NCBI GenBank assembly: GCA_019233975.1
Contig: JAFALY010000004.1
Location: 29,345 to 93,344, forward strand
Reading direction: 5' to 3'
Length of the DNA stretch: 64,000 nucleotides
Source of the DNA: Alphaproteobacteria bacterium
Lineage (GTDB): Bacteria > Pseudomonadota > Alphaproteobacteria > UBA9219
The translations under genes and the position numbers were made by a program. Positions 30,227-39,398 of this stretch are shown one piece after another; the stretch's first letter is position 1, and every line of letters starts with the position of its first letter. The notes below the pieces were generated by a model, which was given only the letters and a program-made list of their open reading frames with translations, was not told the DNA's origin and did no database searches.

Positions 30227-31252
30227 ATGGCGGGCGTTCGCTTACGCGAAGATGTGAGGTCTCTTTCGGGCGCCGAAAAGGCAGCCCTGTTCATCCTATC
30301 ACTGGGTGAAGAATATGCGGCGCGCCTCTTTTCGCACATGAATGATGATGAGATTAAAGAGCTGTCTCAGGTCATGGCGAACCTGGGTACGGTCAGCTCA
30401 AACCTCGTTGAAAAGCTTTTCGTGGAGTTTGCTGAACAGATTTCATCAACAGGCGGCACCGTTGGCTCGCTGGAATCTACCGAACGCCTACTCTCCAAGG
30501 TGCTGGATAAGGCGCGCGTCAGCAATATTATGGAAGACATCCGTGGCCCTGCGGGTCGCACCATGTGGGACAAGCTCGCCAACGTCAACGAAGCCGTGCT
30601 GGCTGCCTTTTTGAAAAACGAATATCCGCAAACGGTTGCTGTTGTCGTATCAAAAGTCAAACCTGACCATGCCGCACGTGTTTTATCGCAACTGCCCGAA
30701 AGCTTTGCGATGGAAGTCATCAGCCGCATGTTGCGTATGGAGTCGGTGCAGAAAGACGTTCTGGACGATATCGAACGCACGCTCCGCAATGAGTTTATGA
30801 ACAATTTGGCGCGCACCAACCGGCGCGACCCGCACGAAGCGATGGCCGAAATCTTTAACAATCTGGACCGCGCCAGTGAAAGCAAATTCATGACCGCGCT
30901 GGAAGAGCGCAACCGCGATTCAGCCGAGAAGATCAAAGGCCTGATGTTCACCTTTGAAGACCTCAACAAGCTTCAGGGGCCGGCCATTCAGTCGATCCTG
31001 CGCGTGGCAGACAAGGCCAAACTGCCGATCGCGCTCAAAGGTGCCTCGGATACCATCAAGGACCTGTTCTTCTCGAATATGTCGGAGCGCGCCGGCAAGT
31101 TGTTGCGTGAAGATATTTCGGCCCTCGGCCCCGTTCGCCTACGCGATGTAGAAGACGCGCAGGGTCATCTGGTCGGCGTAGCGAAGGATCTGGCCGCCAA
31201 GGGCGAAATCGAAATCGCCAAGGAAAACGAAGAAGACGAGATGATTTACTAA
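30227..31252 (+). CDS. fliG: Flagellar motor switch protein FliG
   Basis: The 341-residue protein opens with [21 protein letters not shown], has the middle domain with [24 protein letters not shown], and the C-terminal torque domain with [18 protein letters not shown] and the [18 protein letters not shown] helix. It couples the MS ring to stator force and the C ring. CAGGAG precedes the ATG and it lies 12 bases after fliF. Confidence 0.97.
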   Translation: MAGVRLREDVRSLSGAEKAALFILSLGEEYAARLFSHMNDDEIKELSQVMANLGTVSSNLVEKLFVEFAEQISSTGGTVGSLESTERLLSKVLDKARVSNIMEDIRGPAGRTMWDKLANVNEAVLAAFLKNEYPQTVAVVVSKVKPDHAARVLSQLPESFAMEVISRMLRMESVQKDVLDDIERTLRNEFMNNLARTNRRDPHEAMAEIFNNLDRASESKFMTALEERNRDSAEKIKGLMFTFEDLNKLQGPAIQSILRVADKAKLPIALKGASDTIKDLFFSNMSERAGKLLREDISALGPVRLRDVEDAQGHLVGVAKDLAAKGEIEIAKENEEDEMIY

Positions 31253-31264
31253 GGTTATGGCCCC

Positions 31265-31921
31265 ATGACGACAACGACGGGATCAGGAAAAACAAATTCG
31301 GCAGATGGCGAGCCGCGCAAATTTATGTTTGAGCGTTCGTTTTCCCCGAATGCCGTGCAGAAAATTGAGCGACGCCCCGTTACCTTGAAGCCGGATGAAT
31401 ATGACGCGCTGAAGCAAGCTTCGTACGATGAAGGATTTGCAGCGGGTCGCCAGGCAGGTACGGACGCGCAAAATGGTGAGATCATCAAAATCCTTAGTCA
31501 CATCGAACGCACTGTCGATAATCTCATTCGATCGACGAATACCCTGCGTGACGAGCACAACATGCTGATGCGCCAGGCCGTCATTGCCATTGCCAAAAAG
31601 ATCCTGCCGCGCACAACCGAAGCGCTTGGCCTTATGGAGATTGAGAAGTTTATTGCCGAAGCCCTGAGCGAACACAACACGATGCCAAGGCTTGTGGTCC
31701 GCGTCCCGTCCATTTACATGTCTATCCTCGATCAAAGAATCAAGGATATGGCAGCGCAAAAGGCTTTTGCCGGTCAGGTTGTCGTTGTGGCAGATGAGGC
31801 GATGAAGCTCGCCGACTGCCGCATCGAATGGGCCGAAGGCGGCATGGAGCGCAACGAAGACAAAACCATGCAGGATATAGAAAACAACGTTCTACCGGAA
31901 CTCGCAGAAACCACAGCTTAG
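31265..31921 (+). CDS. fliH: FliH/FlbE-like flagellar export regulator
   Basis: This 218-residue protein has an early segment YDEGFAAGRQAGTDAQ followed by a long helical stretch, then a FliH-like C-terminal domain (AVIAIAKKILPRTTEALGLMEIEKFIAEAL, LVVRVPS, and DCRIEWAEGGMERNEDKTM). In Caulobacter the gene at this position is flbE, a FliH-family protein. It restrains the FliI ATPase and takes cargo to the export gate. FliI itself is not encoded in this window. Similarity is moderate, and gene order strengthens the call. Confidence 0.8.
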   Translation: MTTTTGSGKTNSADGEPRKFMFERSFSPNAVQKIERRPVTLKPDEYDALKQASYDEGFAAGRQAGTDAQNGEIIKILSHIERTVDNLIRSTNTLRDEHNMLMRQAVIAIAKKILPRTTEALGLMEIEKFIAEALSEHNTMPRLVVRVPSIYMSILDQRIKDMAAQKAFAGQVVVVADEAMKLADCRIEWAEGGMERNEDKTMQDIENNVLPELAETTA

Positions 31922-31936
31922 TAACAGGAGCACATC

Positions 31937-32266
31937 ATGGCTGATGATAAGGACACACTGACTCTCTCCGAACTGGACCCCAATGGCGGCGAAGCCAGCG
32001 GCGGACCGCCGGTTTCGGTTGAAGATCTGGACGCCGTTTACGGCATTCCGGTTGAGGTTTCTGCCGTGCTCGGCAAGGCGGAAATGCAGGTCAGCCATTT
32101 GCTGAAACTGGGCCGCGGCGCCGTCATCGAACTGGACCGCAAGGTTGGCGAAGCCATCGACATCTATGTCAACAACCGTCTGGTGGCGCGTGGCGAAGTT
32201 GTGGTGGTCGAAGACCGCCTGGGCATCACCATGACAGAAATCATCAAATCCGACCGCGTCAACTAA
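31937..32266 (+). CDS. fliN: Flagellar motor switch protein FliN
   Basis: The 109-residue protein is a single SpoA/FliN domain preceded by an acidic tail. Typical segments are VYGIPVEVSAVLGKAEMQVSHLLKLGRGAVIELDRKVGE and GEVVVVEDRLGITMTEI. FliN forms the lower C ring. CAGGAG precedes the ATG. fliM is not beside it. Confidence 0.96.
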   Translation: MADDKDTLTLSELDPNGGEASGGPPVSVEDLDAVYGIPVEVSAVLGKAEMQVSHLLKLGRGAVIELDRKVGEAIDIYVNNRLVARGEVVVVEDRLGITMTEIIKSDRVN

Positions 32267-32310
32267 CAAGCCGTGCAGAAGCATTAACCGGATATTTTTG
32301 AGGATACCCC

Positions 32311-33690
32311 ATGCGCCTACTCATTGTTGGACAACTTGCCGGGCATATTTCGACGGCCGGCCGCATCGCGACACAGCGCGGTGCCAAAGTCGCGCATATT
32401 GATACCGTCGCGGGCGCCTTAAACGCCCTGCGCAACGGTCAGGGTGCCGACCTTGTGATGTGCGACATTGTTTTGGACATCGCCGAACTGATTGGCAGCC
32501 TGAAATCCGAACGTATTAACGTTCCCGTTGTGGCGTGCGGTATCGGCACGGATGCGGGTGCCGCCGTTCGCGCCATTCGCGCAGGTGCCAAGGAATATGT
32601 CCCTCTGCCGCCTGACGCCGAGCTGATCGCCGCAGTTTTGCAAGCAGTCGCCGAAGAAGATTCAACCTTTATCGCACGTGATCGCGTTATGCAGCCCATT
32701 ATGCAACTTGCCGAACGCGTGGCCAACAGCGACGCCTCTATCCTCGTTACCGGTGAATCCGGCACGGGTAAGGAAGTCATGGCCCGCTTTGTTCATCGCA
32801 AAAGCCGCCGCGCGAACGCCAATTTTGTTTCGGTCAATTGCGCCGCCATTCCGGATAATCTGTTGGAATCTGAATTATTCGGTCATGAAAAGGGTGCGTT
32901 CACGGGCGCGGTCGCGCGCCGCATCGGTAAGTTTGAAGAAGCCAATGGGGGCACGCTCCTTCTGGATGAAATCAGTGAAATGGACCTGCGTTTGCAGGCC
33001 AAATTACTGCGCGCCATTCAGGAACGCGAAATTGACCGTGTCGGCGGCACCCAACCCATCAAGGTTGATATTCGCCTGATCGCCACATCCAACCGCGACA
33101 TGGAAGAGGAAGTCAAAGCAAAACGCTTTCGTGAAGATTTGTATTTCCGCCTGAACGTCGTGAATGTGCATATGCCGTCGCTGCGCGAACGCCCCAGCGA
33201 TATTGTCCCGCTGGCTGAGCATTTCGCCGCCAAATATGCCGCAGCGAACGGTCTAGCGAACAAGCCCCTATCCGCAGGTGCGCTCGGCATGCTGCAATCG
33301 CATCACTGGCGCGGCAATGTGCGCGAGCTTGAAAACACCATGCATCGCGCGGTTCTGCTGGCACGTGGCGCGGACATTGACCAGGACGCGATTATCTTGT
33401 CGAGCCAGGGCTTTGCTCCGGAGGGTGTAAGCGCCAACAGCATCAGCGCGCGTGCTGCGAGTGCTACCAGCAACGGCAGCACGACCCCGGCCAATCTAGT
33501 CGGACGCACCGTAGCCGATGTTGAGCGTGACCTGATTATTGACACCCTGAACCATTGCCTTGGCAACCGCACGCACGCGGCGAATATCTTGGGTATTTCC
33601 ATCAGGACGTTGCGCAACAAGCTCAAACAATACAGCGAGTCCGGCGTCCCGGTTCCCCCGGCCACCGGCGATGAACGTGCCGTTTCCTGA
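32311..33690 (+). CDS. flbD: Sigma-54 dependent flagellar activator FlbD
   Basis: The 459-residue protein has an atypical receiver domain, an AAA+ domain and a Fis-type helix-turn-helix. The receiver begins MRLLIVGQLAGH, without the usual acidic pair, but keeps an Asp at residue 52 (VMCDIVLD). The AAA+ domain has GESGTGKE, the sigma-54 contact loop GAFTGA and the Walker B LLLDEISEMD. The HTH reads CLGNRTHAANILGISIRTLRNKL. This architecture, including the weak receiver, is that of Caulobacter FlbD, which activates late flagellar genes and represses early ones with FliX. Its place between fliN and flhA agrees with that. Confidence 0.94.
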   Translation: MRLLIVGQLAGHISTAGRIATQRGAKVAHIDTVAGALNALRNGQGADLVMCDIVLDIAELIGSLKSERINVPVVACGIGTDAGAAVRAIRAGAKEYVPLPPDAELIAAVLQAVAEEDSTFIARDRVMQPIMQLAERVANSDASILVTGESGTGKEVMARFVHRKSRRANANFVSVNCAAIPDNLLESELFGHEKGAFTGAVARRIGKFEEANGGTLLLDEISEMDLRLQAKLLRAIQEREIDRVGGTQPIKVDIRLIATSNRDMEEEVKAKRFREDLYFRLNVVNVHMPSLRERPSDIVPLAEHFAAKYAAANGLANKPLSAGALGMLQSHHWRGNVRELENTMHRAVLLARGADIDQDAIILSSQGFAPEGVSANSISARAASATSNGSTTPANLVGRTVADVERDLIIDTLNHCLGNRTHAANILGISIRTLRNKLKQYSESGVPVPPATGDERAVS

Positions 33691-33723
33691 TCCACAGCGT
33701 GACGCAGCGGAGATAGCGCGAGC

Positions 33724-35829
33724 ATGACCAATCAGGCAAATACTGCCGTAGAAACAACCGCAGGCGGCACTGATTTCGGCCAGTTTTTCCGCCGTGGTGA
33801 GGTATGGCTTGGCATCGCGCTGATGATCATCCTGACCATCTTGGTCGTACCTATCCCCCCGTTTGTGGTCGATATGGGGTTGGCGCTTTCTATTACATTC
33901 TCCGTCATCGTATTGATGACCGTCCTGTTTATCGGCAAACCGCTGGAGTTCAGTTCTTTCCCAACCGTGCTGCTGATCGCAACACTGATCCGACTATCGC
34001 TTAACCTCGGCACAACACGCCTTGTCCTCACGCACGGTAATGACGGCACAGACGCCGCCGGTCACGTGGTGCAGGCTTTCGCCAGTCTGGTGATGGGTGG
34101 CGATTTTATTATCGGCGTGATCGTCTTTGCGATCCTGACCATCGTAAACTTTGTTGTCATCACCAAAGGTTCCGGTCGTATCGCCGAAGTCGCCGCCCGC
34201 TTCACCTTGGATGCCATGCCCGGCAAACAGATGGCGATCGACGCAGATTTATCCTCCGGTCTCATTAACGAAGACGAGGCCCGCAAACGTCGTAAGGAAC
34301 TGGAGCAGGAAAGCAACTTTTTCGGCTCCATGGATGGTGCCGCAAAGTTCGTGCGCGGTGATGCTGTCGCCGGTTTGATTATCACCCTCATCAACGTCGT
34401 GGGTGGTATTACAATTGGTGCCCTGCGCCATGACATGCCCATCCTTCAGGCCGCAGACACATATGTCCGCCTGTCGGTCGGCGATGGTCTGGTGACACAA
34501 ATCCCTGCCCTGCTGGTCTCCGTCGCGGCGGGTATGCTTGTTTCCAAGACGACCAGCACAGGTTCAACTGATAAAGCCCTGTTTGGTCAGTTGAGCGGCT
34601 ATCCGGGGGCGCTGGGTATCAGCTCCGGCGTGTTGTTCCTGTTCGCAATCGTCCCCGGCATGCCCTTCCTGCCGTTTGTGACGCTCAGCGGTATTGCAGG
34701 CTACGCAGCCTATACAACCGCGCGCTTGCAAAAAGAGCGTGCTGAGCAGGAAAGCGATAAAGCAGAAACCAAAGGCAAGTCTGCGACGCCTTCGGAAGAA
34801 CCCATCTCAAAGTCACTCTCTATCGACCTTGTGCGGCTTGAATTGGGCTACGCCCTGCTGGGCCTGATCAACAGCGAAGCCGGACAACGTTTGACCGACC
34901 AGATCAAAGGTCTGCGCCGCCAGTTGGCTGGCGACATGGGCTTTGTCATGCCCGCGGTTCGCATTCAGGATAATTTACAGCTACCGGCCAACGCCTATGT
35001 CATTCGTATTAAGGAGATCGAAGCCGGCCGTGGTGAGTTGCGCCCGGGTATGTTGCTGGTCATGGACCCGCGTGGCAACCCGATCGCCCTGCCCGGCGAG
35101 GCGACGACGGAACCAACCTTTGGCCTGCCTGCTATGTGGGTCGATGTGACCTACCGCGAAGAGGCAATGTTCAAAGGCTATACCGTTGTTGACCCGCCGA
35201 CCGTCATTACCACGCATCTGACGGAGCTGATTAAAGACAACATGGCGGAAATGCTGTCCTATGCCGAAACGCAAAAGCTTTTGGATGAACTGAACAAGGA
35301 ACAGCAAAAGCTAATCGCCGACGTCATTCCATCACAAGTGACGCTCAGCGGGTTACAACGCGTTTTACAGCATTTGCTAGCCGAGCGCATATCGGTGCGC
35401 GATCTGCCAACCATTCTGGAAGGCATTTCAGAAGCCACCGGCATTACCCGCAACCTGTCATCCATTGCCGAACACGTGCGCTCCCGTCTGGCGCGTCAGA
35501 TATCGGACTCTAACACCAATGAAATGGGGTATATCCCGCTGTTGACCCTATCGCCTGAATGGGAACAGTCATTTGCCGAATCCATTATCGGTGAAGGAGA
35601 TGCACGCCAATTGGCAATGCCGCCGTCACGACTACAACAATTTATTACGCAAGTGCGCCAGATTTATGACAAGCTGGCCGCCGTGGGCGAGTCGCCTGTT
35701 CTGCTGACAACACCCGGGGTGCGCCCCTTTGTGCGGTCTGTGGTCGAACGTTTCCGCCCCTCTACTACCGTGTTGTCACAAAACGAAATTTACGCAAAAG
35801 CTAAAATCAAGACATTGGGGCAGATCTAA
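33724..35829 (+). CDS. flhA: Flagellar export gate protein FlhA
   Basis: The 701-residue membrane protein has eight N-terminal membrane helices, the FHIPEP-family core (FSSFPTVLLIATLIRLSLNLGTTRLVL and the cytoplasmic loop RFTLDAMPGKQMAIDADLSSGLI) and a large cytoplasmic C-terminal domain from about 350. FlhA forms the nonameric ring that receives export substrates. GGAG upstream supports the ATG. flhF begins at the next base after its stop. Confidence 0.98.
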   Translation: MTNQANTAVETTAGGTDFGQFFRRGEVWLGIALMIILTILVVPIPPFVVDMGLALSITFSVIVLMTVLFIGKPLEFSSFPTVLLIATLIRLSLNLGTTRLVLTHGNDGTDAAGHVVQAFASLVMGGDFIIGVIVFAILTIVNFVVITKGSGRIAEVAARFTLDAMPGKQMAIDADLSSGLINEDEARKRRKELEQESNFFGSMDGAAKFVRGDAVAGLIITLINVVGGITIGALRHDMPILQAADTYVRLSVGDGLVTQIPALLVSVAAGMLVSKTTSTGSTDKALFGQLSGYPGALGISSGVLFLFAIVPGMPFLPFVTLSGIAGYAAYTTARLQKERAEQESDKAETKGKSATPSEEPISKSLSIDLVRLELGYALLGLINSEAGQRLTDQIKGLRRQLAGDMGFVMPAVRIQDNLQLPANAYVIRIKEIEAGRGELRPGMLLVMDPRGNPIALPGEATTEPTFGLPAMWVDVTYREEAMFKGYTVVDPPTVITTHLTELIKDNMAEMLSYAETQKLLDELNKEQQKLIADVIPSQVTLSGLQRVLQHLLAERISVRDLPTILEGISEATGITRNLSSIAEHVRSRLARQISDSNTNEMGYIPLLTLSPEWEQSFAESIIGEGDARQLAMPPSRLQQFITQVRQIYDKLAAVGESPVLLTTPGVRPFVRSVVERFRPSTTVLSQNEIYAKAKIKTLGQI

Positions 35830-36813
35830 ATGCGTCTTAAATCATTTCACGGAGCCAACATAACCGACGCCATGCGTCAGGTGCGCGAGGCATTGGGTGA
35901 AGATGCCATTATCGTTGCGACGCGCGAAGATGATACTGGCGGCGTACGCGTTACCGCCGCCATTGACGATGTTCCGGTTGAGGAAGCCCAGCTGGCCGAA
36001 GAAAAACAGACCGAAGGTCAGGGCGCGCTTGAAGTTATCGCCGAAAGCCTGACCCGCCATCAGGTGCCCGCTTACTTATCCGAAAAGCTGATGGCCGCTG
36101 CCACCCAGTTTGCGAATGACGATCCTCTGTTGACGCTCGGCGCTGCGCTTGACACGCACTTTAAATTCCAGCCGGCCTATGATGAAAAAAGCACCAAGCC
36201 ACTCATCCTCGTTGGCCCGCCTGGTGTCGGCAAGACGTTGTGTATTGCAAAGTTCGCCACACAGGCAACACTGGCTAAAAAGCAAATTGCCGTTATTAGC
36301 ACCGACATTGAACGCGCGGGCGGCATGGAACAACTGGCCGCATTTACGCGCTTGCTGAAAATCGACTTGATGCAGATAGAAGATGCACACGCGCTGGCTG
36401 ACGCCGTTGCCCTGCACAAGGGCAAACCCATTTTCATCGATACGCCGGGCCGCAACCCCTTTGACCCGGTTGAGGCAAAACAGATACAGGATCTGGTTGC
36501 CGCAGCGGGTGGCGAGACTGCACTGGTGCTCACCGCAGGCCACGATGCTAGCGAAGCCGTCGATCTGGCCCATGCCTTTGGTAAAATCGGCGCGCGCCGC
36601 CTGATTGTGTCGCGCATTGAGATGATGCGTCGTAGCGGCAGCTTGCTGCGCCTCGCCCATGAAGGACGCCTGCCGCTCTCGGCCTATAGCGCGTCCAGCA
36701 AAGTCATCGACCCGTTGCTTCCCTTTAACCCCGTCTCGCTGGCGCGACTGATCCTGCCTAAACCGGCACCAGCTCAGGAAAAACCCGCCACCAAGAAAAA
36801 ATCTGCCTCGTGA
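35830..36813 (+). CDS. flhF: FlhF-like SRP-family GTPase with unusual G motifs
   Basis: The 327-residue protein opens MRLKSFHGANITDAMRQVREALGEDAIIV, typical of FlhF. The GTPase G1 reads GPPGVGKTLCIAKFA (from 129), G2 region STDIERAGGMEQL, and G3 IDTPGR. Compared with the SRP GTPase consensus, G1 has KTL where KTTT is usual. The G4 motif TKLD/TRLD is SRIE here (261-264), so the guanine-specifying Asp is Glu264. FlhF sets the place and number of polar flagella. It overlaps nothing but directly follows flhA and precedes its partner flhG. The changed G4 may alter nucleotide preference. Confidence 0.9.
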   Translation: MRLKSFHGANITDAMRQVREALGEDAIIVATREDDTGGVRVTAAIDDVPVEEAQLAEEKQTEGQGALEVIAESLTRHQVPAYLSEKLMAAATQFANDDPLLTLGAALDTHFKFQPAYDEKSTKPLILVGPPGVGKTLCIAKFATQATLAKKQIAVISTDIERAGGMEQLAAFTRLLKIDLMQIEDAHALADAVALHKGKPIFIDTPGRNPFDPVEAKQIQDLVAAAGGETALVLTAGHDASEAVDLAHAFGKIGARRLIVSRIEMMRRSGSLLRLAHEGRLPLSAYSASSKVIDPLLPFNPVSLARLILPKPAPAQEKPATKKKSAS

Positions 36814-36820
36814 GGACACC

Positions 36821-37612
36821 ATGACCGATCCCATCCCCATGAAAAACGATAAGGCCATTGCCAGCACCGGCATTCTGACCTGCCCGAACATGATCGCGAT
36901 CGCCAGCGGCAAGGGTGGCGTTGGCAAGACCTGGTTTTCCATCACGCTTAGTCAGGCGCTAGCGAAACGTGGCAAGCGTGTGCTTCTGTTCGACGGTGAC
37001 TTGGGCCTTGCAAACGTTGACATTCAGTTGGGCCTGACACCCGAACGCGATCTGGGTGGCGTGGTCGAAGGCAGCCTGCAACTGAAAAATGCCGTTACAC
37101 CTTATAAGGAAGGTCAGTTTGATATTCTGGCCGGACGTTCCGGTTCAGGCAATCTGGCCGCACTGTCTACGCAAAAACTCTCAGATCTGCGCGGCGACCT
37201 GATTGAGCTCGCCAAAACCTATGACTATGTGCTGGTTGATTTGGGCGCGGGTGTTGACCGCTCTGTTCGCCAATTGGCGGGCCCGGCAGCCATCACTTAC
37301 GTCATTACGAATGATGAGCCGACATCGCTGACGGACTCTTATGCCTTTATCAAACTCGCACGCGCCGCGAACCCCAGCGCCGACATGCGCGTTGTTGTTA
37401 ATATGGCGACGAACGCCAGCGAAGGCCAAAAGACATATGAGACGATGCGCAAAGCCTGCGAAACCTTCCTGAAATACTCGCCGCCGCTGGCGGGCATTGT
37501 CCGCCGCGACACCAAGGTCCGGGACGCCATCCGCGCACAAACACCGCTGCTGACACGTTCGCCATCAGCCGAAGCGGCACAGGACGTGGACGCAATTGCC
37601 GCAAGGATGTAA
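36821..37612 (+). CDS. flhG: FlhG/FleN/YlxH MinD-family ATPase
   Basis: The 263-residue protein has the deviant Walker A KGGVGKT (31-37), FDGDLGLANVDIQLGL and the Walker B-like YVLVDLGAGVD. These mark a MinD-like ATPase of the FlhG class, which limits flagellar number by acting on FlhF. The C-terminal membrane-targeting helix is short (SAEAAQDVDAIAARM). The ATG is preceded by GAGGA and lies seven bases after flhF. Confidence 0.93.
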   Translation: MTDPIPMKNDKAIASTGILTCPNMIAIASGKGGVGKTWFSITLSQALAKRGKRVLLFDGDLGLANVDIQLGLTPERDLGGVVEGSLQLKNAVTPYKEGQFDILAGRSGSGNLAALSTQKLSDLRGDLIELAKTYDYVLVDLGAGVDRSVRQLAGPAAITYVITNDEPTSLTDSYAFIKLARAANPSADMRVVVNMATNASEGQKTYETMRKACETFLKYSPPLAGIVRRDTKVRDAIRAQTPLLTRSPSAEAAQDVDAIAARM

Positions 37613-37630
37613 CCGCCACGGAAGGGTCGG

Positions 37631-39370
37631 ATGATAGATATCACCCCCATCAATCCTGCCCAGCAAGCGCCGCAAGCCGTTGGCCCTGTGCCTGTCATCA
37701 CCCCCGTGAATGCGTCGATTACTGAACTGCCTGAAAATTTGCAGCAGCTTCTGCAACAAGTGCAGTTAAAGGCCGTGATTGATGAGCAGCCGACAGGCAA
37801 CACCGTCACCGTGAACACGTTGCAGGGTGAATTGACCTTATTACTCCCCGCACTTGTGGGCAGTGATCTGCGGCAGTTGCAGCAGCAGTTGAACGCCTTG
37901 TTTCAAACGCAGCGCAACCTGACAGTTGTGTTACAACCGGGAAATCCACCCACGCACGCCATATTATTACTGCCGGACCAGCAAGGCTCCGCGAACACCA
38001 TACGCCTGACGAGTGCGAGCGACATTGCAGCGATGAATCAACAACAGGTAACGTTGCCTATACCGCAGCGCCTGCAAGTTGGCGATCAGATCACAGCGAT
38101 TATCCTGCCGCCTGAAAAAACCATACCATTGATGGAGGAAACGCCAGCATCTCAGGCTAATGATGCACCACAAACACAACCACCCTTGACTTCTGGTAGT
38201 CAACCAAACCAGCAACCCACGGCGCAAGCAACCACGCAGCCCAGCACCGTGGGCAGCCCCGCAACACCAACACAGCCAACCAACGCTCAAATCCAGCCAA
38301 GTGTCGCGCCTCTGTCAACGTCATTGCCAGCCACCCCGACACCCAACATTGTGGCACAGAAAATCGCCTTGCCGCCTGGATTTTCTTATGGTCAGGAAAT
38401 CCCTCTGACCGTACAGAATGTTGAAGAACCTGCGGCAGCGGCGGTTAATGCTGGCAGCAACACATCACCGATTGCTACCACGCAGTCGCAAGCCGCGCCC
38501 ATTATCACGCCCTCATCCACTGGGAACACAACAACGCCTGCGCTTGTTCAGGCAACCGTTGTCGGCACAACGGCTAATGGACAAATGGTTTTACAAACCG
38601 ACGGCGCGCACCTTTATGTCCGGCAACCGGTTGACTTGCCCATAGGCGCCACCGTCACACTGTCCGTGCAGCAACCCAAGGCGGTCACTCCTGTTGTTTT
38701 GCAGCAGTCGCCGCAGCCAAATCCTCTACCCGCCCTGCCCGAAATTATCAGCGCCCTACAACAAACAAACCCTGGGGTTGCGCAAACGCTTACGCAGAAT
38801 ATTTTACCGAACCCGACCGCCAACCTTGGCGGCGCATTACTGTTTATATTTAGCGCCCTGCGTCAAGGCGATGTGCGCGGCTGGCTCGGCAGTAATGTCG
38901 TGGACGCTCTGGAACGTGCCGGCAAGTTTGAACTGGTGCATCAACTGTCGACCGAGCTGCGCGACAGCGTGACGCAGGACACAGCCGCAGACCAATATAT
39001 ATGGCGGACCTATAACCTGCCCCTGTATGCCGAAGGCCGCATGGCCCCTATCTATCTGCATGTTCGTGATGAGCAGAGCCACAACACCGCGCCTGCTGGC
39101 AACGCCTTGCATGGCCTGCGGTTCATGCTGGATGTGGAGATGAGCCGCCTTGGCTCCATACAAATTGACGGACTTTCGCGCCTCAAGAAGCTGGACATTG
39201 TCCTGCGCAGTGAAAAAGCCCTGCCTATCGACGTGCCAACCGGGTTACGCGATTATTATCAGTCCTTTCTGGATTCACTGGGATACACAGGTTCCCTTGG
39301 CTTCCAGACAGGGCGTCAGCATTGGCTCAACCTGAAGCAGCAGCCTAAAACCACGCCTATGGTAACCTGA
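37631..39370 (+). CDS. FliK-like flagellar hook-length control protein
   Basis: The 579-residue protein is Gln/Pro/Thr-rich from about 180 to 320, low-complexity as expected of a molecular ruler. The C-terminal 120 residues resemble the FliK switch domain: GLRFMLDVEMSRLGSIQIDGL, LDIVLRSEKALP and YYQSFLDSLGYTGSLGF. The N-terminal region has repeated beta-rich pieces (NTVTVNTLQGELTLLLP). Its place right after flhG in the flagellar run supports the call. No standard FliK Q-rich repeat can be aligned by eye, so a divergent member is likely. A good ribosome binding site (GGAAGGG) precedes the ATG. Confidence 0.65.
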   Translation: MIDITPINPAQQAPQAVGPVPVITPVNASITELPENLQQLLQQVQLKAVIDEQPTGNTVTVNTLQGELTLLLPALVGSDLRQLQQQLNALFQTQRNLTVVLQPGNPPTHAILLLPDQQGSANTIRLTSASDIAAMNQQQVTLPIPQRLQVGDQITAIILPPEKTIPLMEETPASQANDAPQTQPPLTSGSQPNQQPTAQATTQPSTVGSPATPTQPTNAQIQPSVAPLSTSLPATPTPNIVAQKIALPPGFSYGQEIPLTVQNVEEPAAAAVNAGSNTSPIATTQSQAAPIITPSSTGNTTTPALVQATVVGTTANGQMVLQTDGAHLYVRQPVDLPIGATVTLSVQQPKAVTPVVLQQSPQPNPLPALPEIISALQQTNPGVAQTLTQNILPNPTANLGGALLFIFSALRQGDVRGWLGSNVVDALERAGKFELVHQLSTELRDSVTQDTAADQYIWRTYNLPLYAEGRMAPIYLHVRDEQSHNTAPAGNALHGLRFMLDVEMSRLGSIQIDGLSRLKKLDIVLRSEKALPIDVPTGLRDYYQSFLDSLGYTGSLGFQTGRQHWLNLKQQPKTTPMVT

Positions 39371-39398
39371 AACATACTTTCTGAAGATTGGACAAAAT

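Noticed and set aside
32311..32460. FlbD receiver domain as broken by mutation
   Set aside because: The missing acidic pair is typical of FlbD proteins, and Asp52 is kept.
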